DNA of 64,000 bases from Streptomyces sp. MspMP-M5 (GCF_000373585.1 NZ_KB891907.1:62001-126000); one strand, 5' to 3'; counted from the first letter of the stretch, positions 34,671-44,509 are shown. Translations and numbers: made by a program. Notes: generated by a model not told the origin, from the sequence alone.

Positions 34671-36019
34671 ATGGATGACCGCGTCGAAGCCCAGCCGGCC
34701 GTGGAGAGTGTGCCGGAGGCCGTGGCCTTTCCCGACGCGCCCCAGGGCATGCCGAGGCCGGAGACGCCAGGGTGGAGTTTGTACCCGATTTTTGGGGCTA
34801 CGAGCTTCTGTTGAACCGATACGCCGTCAAACTGCTGAAAGAGGAGGCGTCGCGGCTTCTGGAACTGATCGGCAAGGCTCTGCCGAAGAAGCTCGGCCTG
34901 CTCGTCAAGGCGTACATCTACAGCAGGAAGTGGTGGGTGGAACGCATCGATCAGGGGACCGGAATCCGGTTCTCCTCTCCGTGGCTGATGCCCGGAGCGC
35001 TGGTGCCAACGGTCTGGGACGACGGCGAGGGGCACCATCCCGAGCCGGAGAACCCCGGGGACACCTACCTGTGGTGGTCCGTATGGGAGGAAGGCAGGGG
35101 CTGGAGCAAGGACATCCGATTTCCCAGCCACCACAGCATGGCCGCTCCCGCGCTGCTGGCGAACCAAGACCGGTTCTTGTGCGTGCACCGAGGCGGCCAC
35201 AAGGACGCGAGTCTCTACCTGACCGTCTTCAAGGACGGCAAGTGGGCTACGGGAGAGAAGCTGCCAGACGCGATGTGCACCGACAGCGGCCCGGCCTTGG
35301 CCTGGCACCCGCAGCACGGGCTGTTCGTCGCCTACTACAAGCCCTACCAGCCCAACACCTTCAAACCTCATGGGTTGATGTGGAGCAGGCGCTCCGGCGA
35401 CGGTCTGTCCGGCACGTGGGACGAACCGGCGAGGATCACCACCAATGTGCTCCAGGTAGAAGCCCGCCCGGCGCTTTGCTTCGACGGTGACAGGCTCCTG
35501 TGCGTCTTCAAGGAAGGCGCCAAAATGTTCGGGCGGAATTCACTGTTTTGGGCAGAGATGGACCTGACGAAGCGTCCGTGGACGTGGAGCAACTACCAGC
35601 CGATGGGGAAAGCTTCCGAATCGGCCCCCTCGCTGACGAAGGACCAAAACGGGAACATCCTGTGCGCCTGGACGGACAACGGCCGGGTGCGACTGGCCGT
35701 GAGGAAGAAGGGGACCTACGACTGGCAACCGCTTCCCGACCCCTCAGACGTCACCTCGAATGATTCTCCGATCCTTGCCCACGTCCCCCGCCCGGGGCAT
35801 GTCTCGACCCTGTGCATGACCCACTCGGGAGCCAACGACATGGCACTGAGCACGGCCACCGGGGAAGACTTGACGCAGGCGCTCCCATGGAAGGCACCAG
35901 AAAAACTGCCCGCCCACAGCAGCGCCGTGGCGCCCGCCGTCATCTACGGCGACTACCAACTTGAGAACGGCGAGCGGAAGTTGCAAGCCGTGTGCGTCCA
36001 CCGCGGGCACGCCGGGTAG
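34671..36019 (+). CDS. Sialidase-like beta-propeller protein with a possible 5' frameshift
   Basis: The main frame (from GTG 34772, 415 residues) has repeated blade-like units with aromatic residues and Asp boxes: GDTYLWWSVWEEGRGW, RFLCVHRGGHKDASLYLTV, NGNILCAWTDNGRVRLAV. This suggests a five- or six-bladed sialidase/exo-alpha fold, possibly lectin-like. No signal peptide is seen. Upstream, ATG 34671 with GGAGG 9-13 bases before starts another frame (VEAQPAVESVPEAVAF to RPETPG) that would join the main frame if one G were added to the GGG at 34770-34772. Either that is a -1 slip/lost base or the GTG is the true start. Confidence 0.6.
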
Positions 36020-36413
36020 TCGCTTGGCACACCGCCGACGTGGGGGCGCCCGTCGCCGACGTGCCGACCAGCCGTGCGCCCGCCCCTTTGCGTGGAAGCC
36101 GGTCAGTGGGCTCTGCGACAGCCGCACGGCAGCCGAGTTGGAACGCGGAGACGCAAGGTAGGTCTGCACTCCTTCGGCCCATGCTGTGACGACCCCGGTT
36201 TCGTCCCACTGGCCATCCGCTCCCGCACACGCAACCTTCAGCTGCGAAGGACAGCGAGTACCAGCGCGCCCGGAGCCGGACGATCACCCGGTGCGAGAGC
36301 TCAACCGGCGTTCAGCAGGGTGCGTTGATACGAGCAGTGCATACGGCTCGGCGTTGCCGAGGTAAGGGGGCGTGTGCTCGCGTTCATCTGCTGAGTTGTC
36401 TCAAGTTCTTCCA
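36020..36413. other. Intergenic region between convergent genes
   Basis: About 390 bases. No gene recognised; short frames here overlap the downstream hydrolase in antisense. Confidence 0.35.
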
Positions 36414-37796
36414 CTACGGCGTCGCCAGGCCCCAGAACAGTGCCCAGGGAAGGAACAGTGCGCTCGCGAGCCCCAGTAGCCCGAGTTGGACGTTGGTCCG
36501 GCGTGAGACTGAAGCCCTGACTCGCCACCAGCCCACCGCTGTTGCCACGGCCGCCAGAGCCGTCCCGGCTGTCAGAAGTTGCAGGACGAGCCAGATGATT
36601 GGACGGTTGCCGAGCATCGGGCCAGTGGTCAGCGTGATCGTCACGAAGCCGAGGTAGCCCAGGAAGCCGAGCAAAGTGGTCAGTCCTGCGGCGGCCAGCC
36701 ATCGCGACGTCCAGCCCACCCCGGCAGCACAGGGGCGCCTGCGCAGGCGGCGTACCAGTTCCCCCAGCAGATGTGCCGCGAAAGAGACGACCATGAGGAC
36801 AAATGCTGCGGTCTGCGCTGCGGGTCCCAGGTATTCGGGGAGAGGGGCCAGAGCGTGGCTTCGCCTCGTCTGGTGCGGCAGAGCATCGTTGATCCGGTGC
36901 CCCTGTCCGGCGACCCAGGATGCGATGGTGTCGACGTAGCCAGGCACCAGTTGCTCGCCCCGCTGGAACCCGTCGGCAGAGGTGTGCAGTTTGTGATCGG
37001 CGTGGGGGAAGAAGCGGAGGGTCACGTCGGTGTTGCCGCTGTCCCTCAGCGCCTTCTCGATGGCGGCGGCGCTCTCCGCCGGGGGCGACTGATGGTCGTC
37101 ACCCCAGATGGCGAGGACTGGCTGGCGCAGGCGCCGCAGCGCCGGCAGCGGGTCGTAGTTCGCCTCGGGGAGCAGGCCGGCGCCTGAGACGAACCGCGTG
37201 CCGGTGACGGATACCGTCCGCAGCAGCGATCCTGCGACGCCTTCGTGCCGAAGTCTGTTCTCGAGGTACCACGCCGATTGCCGGGCCGGGGACACCCCGG
37301 ATGCTCCGACCAGTACCACGTACGAGACCTGTGCCGAGCGCGAGGCCGCAAGCGAAACAACCCAGCCTCCCTCGCTGAACCCCCAGAGCCCTACCTTGAG
37401 GGGATCTACATCGGCGCGCCCGTGCAACAACCGGACGCCCGCCAGGGCATCTTCGGCGAGTTGGGCATAGGACCGCTGTGTCAGCGAGTATCCCGTGGTC
37501 CGTTTGTCGTAGCTGAGGACCACGAACCCGGACTGCGCCATGGCCTGTGCCTCGGCCCGGTACTTCGCCCGTGTCTCCGGGCCCGAACCGTGCACCAGCA
37601 CGATGCCAGGCCGCCGTCGTCGTGCCGGCCCAGCGGGTGCTGTGACCGTGCCGTGCAGTGTCACGTCCCCGCTGCGGAACTCCACACTCTGCTTGATGCC
37701 CTGACCCCCCTGGGCGGGACCCGCCACGGCCGCCCCATTTGCCGTCGCCACAGTTGCCAGCGCGGCGATCAGACACATAACCCACCAGGCCCGCAT
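36414..37796 (-). CDS. Secreted/membrane alpha/beta hydrolase
   Basis: A 460-residue serine hydrolase of the dienelactone/prolyl-oligopeptidase-like group. An N-terminal signal or anchor segment (residues 3-27) precedes the lipase domain: HGSGPE oxyanion loop at 69-74, GFSEGG nucleophile elbow at 139-144 (S141), PVLAIWGDDHQSPP and FFPHADHKLH with the catalytic Asp and His. The last 130 residues carry three or four transmembrane helices (PAAQTAAFVLMVVSFAAHLLG, LTTLLGFLGYLGFVTITL, LGLASALFLPWALFWG). It is probably membrane-anchored with the catalytic domain outside. The start is at 37796 and no operon partner is evident. Confidence 0.85.
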   Translation of the reverse strand: MRAWWVMCLIAALATVATANGAAVAGPAQGGQGIKQSVEFRSGDVTLHGTVTAPAGPARRRRPGIVLVHGSGPETRAKYRAEAQAMAQSGFVVLSYDKRTTGYSLTQRSYAQLAEDALAGVRLLHGRADVDPLKVGLWGFSEGGWVVSLAASRSAQVSYVVLVGASGVSPARQSAWYLENRLRHEGVAGSLLRTVSVTGTRFVSGAGLLPEANYDPLPALRRLRQPVLAIWGDDHQSPPAESAAAIEKALRDSGNTDVTLRFFPHADHKLHTSADGFQRGEQLVPGYVDTIASWVAGQGHRINDALPHQTRRSHALAPLPEYLGPAAQTAAFVLMVVSFAAHLLGELVRRLRRRPCAAGVGWTSRWLAAAGLTTLLGFLGYLGFVTITLTTGPMLGNRPIIWLVLQLLTAGTALAAVATAVGWWRVRASVSRRTNVQLGLLGLASALFLPWALFWGLATP

Positions 37797-38059
37797 ACCG
37801 CCCCCTGATCTTCAAGAACCGCCGCCCGAAAGTCTCGGTCGGTTACTCCTCATCGACCTTGCTGCATATAGCAGCGACAGCCCATCCAGCAGCCCCTTCA
37901 GGCGTGAGGGGGGATAGCGCCACCCACCACCTGAGGGAAACTCGTCCGGCGTGTGCAGAGTTGCGAACGGATGCCCGAGATCGTTCCGCATCGTCTACGG
38001 CCACTGAACCAACCACCACAGGTCCCTGGAGGTTTAGGTATTACCCAGCCGAGGAATGA

Positions 38060-38077
38060 GTTACCCATGCGAGTAAC
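38060..38077. promoter_or_regulatory. Candidate operator at the TetR start
   Basis: GTTAC (38060-38064) and GTAAC (38073-38077) form a 5-bp inverted repeat with 8 bases between, overlapping ATG 38067; a second TTACCC copy lies 20 bases upstream. Compatible with autorepression by the TetR protein, but short. Confidence 0.3.
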
Positions 38078-38720
38078 AGATGGGATGAGCGAGGTGAGCG
38101 AGTCGTCCGCCGGCTCTCCCGAGCGGTCGTTGGCCGCGAGTGCGCGGCGGGCGCAGATCGTGGAGGCGGCGATCGAGACCCTGGCCGAGTGTGGTCACGG
38201 GCAGACGACGTTCGCGCGGATCAGACAGCGGGCGGGGATCTCCAGCACCCGATTGATCTCCTACCACTTCGGCACCAAGGGGGAGTTGATGGACGCCGTC
38301 CTGGAAGAGGTCGGGCTGCGCGCGCACCAGGCGATCTCACAGCGCGTCGCGGGCGAGTCTTCGGCGTCCGGCGCGCTGACGGCCCGGATCGAGGCGCAGG
38401 TGGAGTGGGTGGCGCACAACTCGTCCGCGGTGCGGGCGATGTCGGAGATCTGCCGTAACGAGCGGGACGCGGAGGGCGTGTTGCGCTACGGCGTGGAGGT
38501 CACGGCACGGGCGAACGTCGAAGGGCTGGAGCCCATCTTGCGTGCGGGGCAGGAGAGTGGGGAGTTCCGCCAGTTCGACACGGGGCTGATGGCGCTCACC
38601 CTGAAGTCGGCGATCGACGCGGCGATCGTGCGCATGGCGCGTCCGCCGCGCCTGACCCTGGCGCAGTGTGTGCATGAACTGACCACACTGGCCCATCTCG
38701 CCACCAGGAAGGAGTCGTGA
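38067..38720 (+). CDS. TetR-family regulator of a three-gene operon
   Basis: A 217-residue regulator with the TetR helix-turn-helix (AAIETLAECGHGQTTFARI, RAGISSTRLISYHFGTKGELM) and a helical ligand domain (RAMSEICRNERDAEGVLRYG). ATG 38067 is chosen; ATG 38085 is an alternative and the longer frame from 37953 lacks support. The stop overlaps GTG of the next gene by 4 bases, so regulator, membrane protein and hydrolase are co-transcribed. It probably represses its own operon, sensing a ligand of the downstream proteins. Confidence 0.88.
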   Translation: MRVTDGMSEVSESSAGSPERSLAASARRAQIVEAAIETLAECGHGQTTFARIRQRAGISSTRLISYHFGTKGELMDAVLEEVGLRAHQAISQRVAGESSASGALTARIEAQVEWVAHNSSAVRAMSEICRNERDAEGVLRYGVEVTARANVEGLEPILRAGQESGEFRQFDTGLMALTLKSAIDAAIVRMARPPRLTLAQCVHELTTLAHLATRKES

Positions 38721-39385
38721 CGGCTCGCGCCGGACGCCCCGGGAACCGCCGCCTGTTGTTCCAACTCGTGTGGGACGTGGGTGCGCCCATCGCCTTGTTC
38801 TACGTGCTGCGCGGGCTGGGTGCGAGTACGTTCGTCGCGCTGTTGGCCGGTGCGGTGCTGCCGGTGGTGACGGCGGGGGTGTACTGGTTGCGGGACCGAC
38901 GCTTGGAGGGGATGGCGGCGTTCATGGCGGGGGTGATGCTGCTGGGGACGGTGATCTCGCTGATCAGCGGGGGCACGCGGTTCATGCTGGCCAGGGACGG
39001 TTGGGTGACCGCCGCGGCCGGACTGTGCTTCCTGGGATCGGCATGGACCAGACGCCCGCTGGCCTACCTGGGGGCACGACCGTTGCTGGAGGGACGGTTC
39101 CGCTCCGATGGGACACCGTGGGAGACCCTGTGGGAGAACGAGGCGACCTTCCGGCGCATCTGGCGTATCTCCACAGTGATTTGGGGCGTCGCCCTGCTCG
39201 CCGACGCCGTGGCGCGGGTCGTGATGTCGTACACGCTGCCGGTCGACGTCGTGCCTGGACTCGGTGGTCTGCTCTGGCCCGCCACGATGGTGCTGCTGCA
39301 ATTGGTGAACGGCGTCTACTACCGGGCAGCGGGCCTGTGGCGACTGACAGCGGGCTACGGCCCGGGCGGGAGGCGGACGGCATGA
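38717..39385 (+). CDS. VC0807-family membrane protein
   Basis: A 222-residue integral membrane protein with about six transmembrane segments, e.g. PIALFYVLRGLGASTFVALL, GAVLPVVTAGVYWL, AFMAGVMLLGTVISLIS, GWVTAAAGLCFLG and WGVALLADAVARVVM. TLWENEATFRRIWRISTVIWG between segments matches the VC0807-type family, of unknown function. It is coupled at both ends: GTG overlaps the TetR stop and its TGA overlaps ATG of the next gene. Confidence 0.75.
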   Translation: MTARAGRPGNRRLLFQLVWDVGAPIALFYVLRGLGASTFVALLAGAVLPVVTAGVYWLRDRRLEGMAAFMAGVMLLGTVISLISGGTRFMLARDGWVTAAAGLCFLGSAWTRRPLAYLGARPLLEGRFRSDGTPWETLWENEATFRRIWRISTVIWGVALLADAVARVVMSYTLPVDVVPGLGGLLWPATMVLLQLVNGVYYRAAGLWRLTAGYGPGGRRTA

Positions 39386-40239
39386 TGCTGCACGTTCGTG
39401 ACCATGGCGGCGACGGCCCGCCGCTGGTTCTGCTGCACGGTGCCGGCCGGTCGCTCGCCGACTGGGATGCGTCGGCCGCGGTGCTCACCGCGGAGCAGCG
39501 TGTCCTGGCCGTCGACCTTCCCGGGCACGGCCGTTCCCCCGACATCTCTTCCTGGGCCGTCTCCGACGTACTGCGGAGCATCGAGGACACACTGGAGGCG
39601 CATGGGGTACCGGAGGCGATTCCGGTCGGCACCTCGCTCGGTGGGCTGATAGCCGTCGAGTACGCGCGCAGGCACCGTGACCGCACCCCGGCAGCAGTCG
39701 ATCTGGACGGCTTCTGGTGGGGGAAGCCCGGCCAGTACCCCGGCTCCGAGCGGGTGGGGGAGCGACTACGGGCCGCGGCCGGGGCTGTGGCGCCACCTGA
39801 CTACATCGAGCAGCAGATCACGCATGCCGGGCGGTACGGGATTCCGCCCGAGCGCGCCGAGGCCGCAGCCCGCGGCGCCGTGCGACCGCTGCCCGATGGC
39901 CGCTGGCAGACGCTGCCGGAGCGGACCCCGGCGCTGGAAATGTACGCAGAGCTCGACAGACTTGGGGCGCCCGGTGTCACCGCCTGGCTGGAAGGGGTGG
40001 CATGCCCGCTCCTGCTGGTACAGGCTGGCCGGCCTCAACCGCCGGGGCCCACGGCGGGCTGGTTCGCCGACCTCACCGCCCGGTTCGCACGAGGACTCGG
40101 CCAAGAACTGGCCGAACTCTCCCGCAACCGGCCGACGATCACAGTCGCCCAGATCGACGCAGGACACCCCATGGTCCTGCAAGCCCCCCAAGCAGTGGCG
40201 ACGCTGATCACCAGATTCGTCCGGGGCCTGCCGGGCTGA
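39382..40239 (+). CDS. Alpha/beta-fold hydrolase
   Basis: A 285-residue cytoplasmic hydrolase. LVLLHGAGRSLADWD is the oxyanion loop, PVGTSLGG carries the nucleophile Ser, CPLLLVQAGRPQ and AQIDAGHPMVLQAP hold the acid and His. The ATG at 39382 overlaps the upstream TGA (ATGA). The lid (GKPGQYPGSERVGERL) is typical of esterase/peroxidase-type members. Together with TetR and the VC0807 protein it forms a small detoxification-type operon; substrate unknown. Confidence 0.87.
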   Translation: MMLHVRDHGGDGPPLVLLHGAGRSLADWDASAAVLTAEQRVLAVDLPGHGRSPDISSWAVSDVLRSIEDTLEAHGVPEAIPVGTSLGGLIAVEYARRHRDRTPAAVDLDGFWWGKPGQYPGSERVGERLRAAAGAVAPPDYIEQQITHAGRYGIPPERAEAAARGAVRPLPDGRWQTLPERTPALEMYAELDRLGAPGVTAWLEGVACPLLLVQAGRPQPPGPTAGWFADLTARFARGLGQELAELSRNRPTITVAQIDAGHPMVLQAPQAVATLITRFVRGLPG

Positions 40240-40953
40240 GGACGCGTGCAGATAGGCGATTGGGGGCCCCACCGTCCAGGATGGCGTCATGGCCGACAAA
40301 GCAGGCGTGCGCCACCAGTCCCGCGCGGGAGACCAGCAACGCGGGCAGCGCGGCACGGTGTTACCCGTAGCGGTCGATCGCGCGCCACCCCGGGGCTGAT
40401 TGCGACGCTGGCCAGGATGAAGATGTCAGGTTCCGCACGACCCAACTCCAAGCATTCTGGGGCTGCTTGCAATTGTGTGGAAGGTTGTAGCGTGGTGCGA
40501 CACCTGGCATCGGATCTCGACCCCGGACGCCGCGGAGGGCTCGGCACGGCGGGCCGCATGACCCCCGGGAGTCGATCTGTTTCCCGGCGTAGCGCCGCCG
40601 ATGCTGACTTTGTGCTGACTTGCTGACCTCGAAATACCCCCTGACCTGCAACGATGTCTTGCCGTGCCTCTTCGGCTTCAACATCCACCGTCGCACCGAC
40701 GGCACCGTCAGCTTTCCCACCCTCTTCCTCGCCACCTCCGCACACGACATCCCCTTCGAGACCGACCTGTTCTTCACCAAACCCGCCGCCCTCCCCATCG
40801 CCTGGAACCCCGCCTGACCGCCAACGAGCACCTGGATCAGGGTGCCGAGAACGATGGAGAGCAGGCGTCACGTGACGGTGATGTGGGCCGCGGACTTCGC
40901 GTAGAGCGGCGCTGCCCAGGTGCGCGGGAGTCTTCGCGGTGTTCGGCGGGCGC
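40240..40953. other. Long spacer with a small uncertain ORF
   Basis: About 710 bases. A frame at 40620-40817 (65 residues, TTG start) has protein-like composition (LPCLFGFNIHRRTDG, FLATSAHDIPFETD) but no family I know; it may be the end of a broken gene. GCATGACCC-like and AAATACCCC strings occur, the latter resembling 2900-2915. Nothing else is supported. Confidence 0.3.
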
Positions 40954-41670
40954 TCATGACTTGCGGCCTGGCGAGGCGGAGGAGGGGGACCGTCGTCCGT
41001 ACTCCGTGGACTTCTCCACCAAGACCTGCTGCGAGGGGTCCCACGCGTAGACGGTGCGGACTTCGTAGCCGGGCTTCGCCGTGGAGTCGTACTCGATCAG
41101 CTTGCCGTCGACCACCTCCATCGACCGTGGAAGACCACCGGCGTTCATGATCCGGTTCACCAGCCCATCCTTGACCGTGAAGACCCAGATGCGCAGGAGG
41201 TCGCGGCCTGCGATGCCGACGATCAGCTCGTCCTTCCCGTCGCCGGTCAGGTCGTGGTATTCAGGGGCCCGCGCGGGGCAGGCCGCCGGCTTGGCGGCAC
41301 AGTTGCGGATCTTGTTCTTGATGTCCTGGTCGAAGTCGTAGGGCGAGGCGCCGAGGCGGTCATCGGCGTCGAGTTGTGCCTGGACGATGGCGAGCATGGG
41401 CACTTTCCGGATGTCCCCAGACGGCACCCGGGGCAGTGCGGGCAGGGGCATGGGTGCCTGGCCTCCTTCCGGGGCCGGAGAGGGCGGCCGCCAGGGCGGG
41501 CTGTCCGGCCACAGCTGTACCGGACCGGAGACGGGGGCGGCGTGTCCCGCACTCTTCGGCGCGTCGTCCTGCGCACACCCGCCCAGCAACGCTGCTGTGC
41601 CCAGCATCACGCTTGCCAGAGCCGCTGCTCGTACGGCAGAGGGCGAGTGCGGGTTCCGGTCGGCAGGCAT
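40954..41670 (-). CDS. FG-GAP-like lipoprotein
   Basis: A 238-residue lipoprotein. Signal peptide with lipobox LLGGC (C32) follows a hydrophobic AAALASVMLGTAAL. A Pro-rich linker leads to a domain with EYHDLTGDGKDELIVGIAG, an FG-GAP/VCBS-like calcium-binding strand, then LRIWVFTVKDG and the VVDGKLIEYDSTAKPGYEV strand. It would sit on the outer face of the membrane. GAAGGAAG precedes ATG 41670. Similar repeated-Asp proteins bind ligands or take part in envelope stress; specific role unknown. Confidence 0.75.
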   Translation of the reverse strand: MPADRNPHSPSAVRAAALASVMLGTAALLGGCAQDDAPKSAGHAAPVSGPVQLWPDSPPWRPPSPAPEGGQAPMPLPALPRVPSGDIRKVPMLAIVQAQLDADDRLGASPYDFDQDIKNKIRNCAAKPAACPARAPEYHDLTGDGKDELIVGIAGRDLLRIWVFTVKDGLVNRIMNAGGLPRSMEVVDGKLIEYDSTAKPGYEVRTVYAWDPSQQVLVEKSTEYGRRSPSSASPGRKS

Positions 41671-41932
41671 CGAACTTCCTTCGCAGAGAATGGGGTTGGG
41701 ACATAGGGGCCGCAGATGTCTTCCGTGATCGGATTCGACCGGCTGGCCATGGCCGGGGGCCGGGCTCTTTCTTACGGCACGAGGGCGTTCTTACGACAAG
41801 GGCCCCGCGGCCTCCCGGAGTTCCGGCCGGGCGCCGGTTCGGAGAGGTCCACCTGACGGGAACCGCACTCCGCCCAACGGTGAGGGAATCCCGGACCGTT
41901 CTGGGTGGGCCGCAGCCGCTGGGCGGCGTCGG

Positions 41933-43096
41933 TCATCCGGCGAGTTGTCGTTCGAGCGGTGTGCGGTAGCAGGGGGTGACGCGGGTGCGGCCCAGGAAGG
42001 TGGTCAGGCGCCCGAGTTCGGCGGTGATCGCCGTGCGCGCCTCTCGGCCGGGGTCGGTGAGGAGGTGGTGGTTGAGGTGGCCGTTGGGGTGTTGGGCCCA
42101 GGCGCCGATGATGTGGCCGTTCCACCAGATGGTGGGGCCGATGTTGCCGTTGCGGTCGAACAGGGCTCCGGTGTGGTCGGGGTCGAGGTACCAGTCGCGG
42201 TGGCGCCAGCCCATGGCGGTGGGGTCGAGGCTGGGCAGCAATGCCACTGCGGGTTCCGGGGCGGGGGCGGGTTCGAGGTCGTCGGGCAGGAGGTAGCCGG
42301 TGCCTTCGTCGAGTTCGACGGCCTGGGCTCCGGTCGCGGCGAGGGTCTTGCGCGTGGTGGTGAGGTTCCAGCCGGTCCACCACTTCAGGTCCTCGACGGT
42401 GACCGGTCCGAACGCCGCCAGGTAGTGGCGGGCCAGGGTGGTCATCGCCGTGGCGGCGGGGACTTCCGGCAGCGGCTGGGCTGGGGCCCAGCGGAACTGC
42501 GCCGAGGTCCAGGAGCCGGCCGGGCGGGCGCGCCGGATGCGGCCCTGTGCGGCGAGCACGCCCAGGACCGGTGTGCTCGCGCGCTGCCGGGACTGGTAGG
42601 GCTTGCCGGGGAAGGTGACGATCTGTTCACGCAAGTCGGGTACGTCGGTGGCGAGTTCGGCTGCGGTGGCCTGGCCGCGGGTTGTGAGGGCGTCGAGGGT
42701 GGCCTGCTCCACGGCCGTGTAGCGCCGCTCGTCCCAGCCGAGGGCCTTGGCCAGGGTGGCGAGGGCGTCGGCGCGGTGGCGGTGGGTGTCTTTGACGGTG
42801 GCTGCGTGCACGGCGGGGGCCAGCGCGGCCGGGACGACGAACATCGTGCGGCGCATGCAGCGTATGCGCGCCAGCTCGGCGGTGTCGTACAGGGCCCGGT
42901 CGATGGCGCCGACGGTGGGCGCCTGCATACGGGCCGCCGCGGCAAGGAAGACGGTGGCCGGATCGGTGGCGTGCAGGGCAACCATGGCGCCGGCCACCTC
43001 CTGGGGTGTTGTTGCCCTGCTGGAGGGGGTGAGGAGGTGCCGCCGGACCAGGCGGGCACGGCGTTCGGCGGCGGTGATGCGGGGCAGAGCGGTCAT
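41933..43096 (-). CDS. Winged-helix DNA-binding-domain protein (AlkX/YcaQ-like)
   Basis: A 387-residue protein of the HTH_42/winged-helix family (PF06224-type). Typical sequence includes ALHATDPATVFLAAAARM, RIRCMRRTMFVVPAALAP, DLREQIVTFPGKPYQSRQRA, YLAAFGPVTVEDLKWWTGWN and ALLPSLDPTAMGWRHRDWYLD. Family members such as YcaQ and AlkX are DNA glycosylases for crosslinks or alkyl lesions; most actinobacterial ones are uncharacterised. Monocistronic. ATG 43096. Confidence 0.85.
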   Translation of the reverse strand: MTALPRITAAERRARLVRRHLLTPSSRATTPQEVAGAMVALHATDPATVFLAAAARMQAPTVGAIDRALYDTAELARIRCMRRTMFVVPAALAPAVHAATVKDTHRHRADALATLAKALGWDERRYTAVEQATLDALTTRGQATAAELATDVPDLREQIVTFPGKPYQSRQRASTPVLGVLAAQGRIRRARPAGSWTSAQFRWAPAQPLPEVPAATAMTTLARHYLAAFGPVTVEDLKWWTGWNLTTTRKTLAATGAQAVELDEGTGYLLPDDLEPAPAPEPAVALLPSLDPTAMGWRHRDWYLDPDHTGALFDRNGNIGPTIWWNGHIIGAWAQHPNGHLNHHLLTDPGREARTAITAELGRLTTFLGRTRVTPCYRTPLERQLAG

Positions 43097-43158
43097 ATGC
43101 GGTTCCGGGGCCGGGACGTCAACGGGAGCCGTGAATCGTCAGCAGGAGTTGTGAATGG

Positions 43159-43557
43159 TCAGCGGGAGCCGTGGATGCAAAACGGCTGGCCGGACGGGTC
43201 AAGCAGGACGGTCCAGTGCTTACCGCCGGGCTGGTGGCCGGGCTTGGTGGCGCCGAGGTCCAACAGTCGCTTCTCCGCCGCGTCGACGTCGGTGAACCTC
43301 AGGTCCATATGGAAGGGCAGGTCCTTCTCCGGCCAGTTGGGGGCCGTGAAGGACTCGGATGTGTAGAACAGGTACATCGCCTTGCCGACGTAGAGGGCGA
43401 AGGCGACCTCCTTGCCCTGCTCGTCGGGGTACGTCTGGCTGACCTTCGTGCCGAGGGCGGCGGCGTAGAACTCGGCCAGCTCGCGTCCGTTGCGGGCCCA
43501 CATGGCGTGGCAGATGATCTTCCCCGACAGGGCGTTCCCGGAGTTCTCGCTGGGCAT
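43159..43557 (-). CDS. VOC-family (glyoxalase-like) protein
   Basis: A 132-residue vicinal-oxygen-chelate fold protein: two beta-alpha-beta-beta-beta modules, starting KIICHAMWARNGRELAEFYAAALG and ending WTVLLDPSGQPFCIHG. Metal-ligand His and Glu positions are only partly evident (H17-like and the C-terminal region). AAGGAA precedes ATG 43557. It is one of two VOC genes near a TetR gene and an F420-reductase-like gene and may be part of the same stress regulon. Confidence 0.85.
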   Translation of the reverse strand: MPSENSGNALSGKIICHAMWARNGRELAEFYAAALGTKVSQTYPDEQGKEVAFALYVGKAMYLFYTSESFTAPNWPEKDLPFHMDLRFTDVDAAEKRLLDLGATKPGHQPGGKHWTVLLDPSGQPFCIHGSR

Positions 43558-43704
43558 GGTGCATGTTCCTTGCGGTGGGTTGCGGTGCCTTGGTGCGGTC
43601 GGTGGTGACCGTAGGTGGGATATAGGGCGGTGGGTGTCCTAGAGGGCGGGTGCGGGTTGGGTGACGCCCTGCGCCCGTGCGGTCGCGCCCTGGCGAGGTG
43701 CTGG

Positions 43705-44418
43705 TCAGCGGACGACCTTGAGGCCGTGGTGCTCGTGCCCGAGGGCGCGGGTGAGGGCGAGGTAGAGGGGTTGGAGCATCTCGGTGGCGCGGGCAGTGGT
43801 CAGGTCGCCGAGGTCGACGATGTCGCGCCAGCCATAGGTGGCCAGCAGGTCGGTGGTCTGCTGCTTGGCGTCGGCGTGGTCGCTGCTGAGCAGGACGGTG
43901 TGGTCGCCGTCGGCGAGGGCCGTGGGCTCGACCATCACGTGGGCGGCCATGGTGTTGAGCGCCTTGACGACCCGGGTTTCGGGGAAGGCGCGCTGGATTT
44001 GTTCGGCGAGGCTGTCGCCGCCTACGGGGTCCAGCAAGGGAGCTGGGATGCCCCAGAGGGTGGGCATGGGCCGGTCGACGGAGGTCATGAAGTCGTTGGG
44101 GACGGCGGTGTCGATCAGGGTCTTGCCGGCGAGATGGTCGGCTCCGGCGGCGTGCAGGGCGTCGAGGGTGGCATGGCCGGCGGTGGCGTTGATCAGCAGG
44201 CCCGCGCCCGCTGCGGCGGTGGCGAAGCCGGCGAGACGTACGCCGGGGTGTTGTGTGAGCCAGGGCTGGATGGGCGGTGTGCCCATAGTGTCGGGTTCGG
44301 TGCGGGCGAGTGTCGCTTCCACGTCGCGGGTGCCGATGGTGACCTGGTGGCCCAGGGTGGTGAGGCGGGCGGCGTGGGCGCGGCCTACCGCGCCGGTGCC
44401 GAGTACGGCTATGTGCAT
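43705..44418 (-). CDS. NADPH-dependent F420-reductase-like / pyrroline reductase-fold protein
   Basis: A 237-residue Rossmann protein. LGTGAVG (6-12) is the dinucleotide motif, followed by TIGTRDVEATLAR; the middle has NATAGHATLDALHAAG and the C-terminus ATEMLQPLYLALTRALG. It resembles F420H2:NADP oxidoreductase-like proteins of actinobacteria, here probably reducing a small carbonyl or acting on F420. GAGGA precedes ATG 44418. It is codirectional with VOC genes on either side. Confidence 0.8.
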   Translation of the reverse strand: MHIAVLGTGAVGRAHAARLTTLGHQVTIGTRDVEATLARTEPDTMGTPPIQPWLTQHPGVRLAGFATAAAGAGLLINATAGHATLDALHAAGADHLAGKTLIDTAVPNDFMTSVDRPMPTLWGIPAPLLDPVGGDSLAEQIQRAFPETRVVKALNTMAAHVMVEPTALADGDHTVLLSSDHADAKQQTTDLLATYGWRDIVDLGDLTTARATEMLQPLYLALTRALGHEHHGLKVVR

Positions 44419-44509
44419 GTCGAGATCCTCGTAGTGGTGGAGGCAGGGGCGGTGGCGTGACCGCCCCTGCCACGAGTTCGGGGTGTCCGGGTGGGCGCGC
44501 TGGGGGTGG

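Noticed and set aside
41945..43366. 473-codon plus-strand frame
   Set aside because: Antisense to the winged-helix gene; Gly/Val-rich with no motif.
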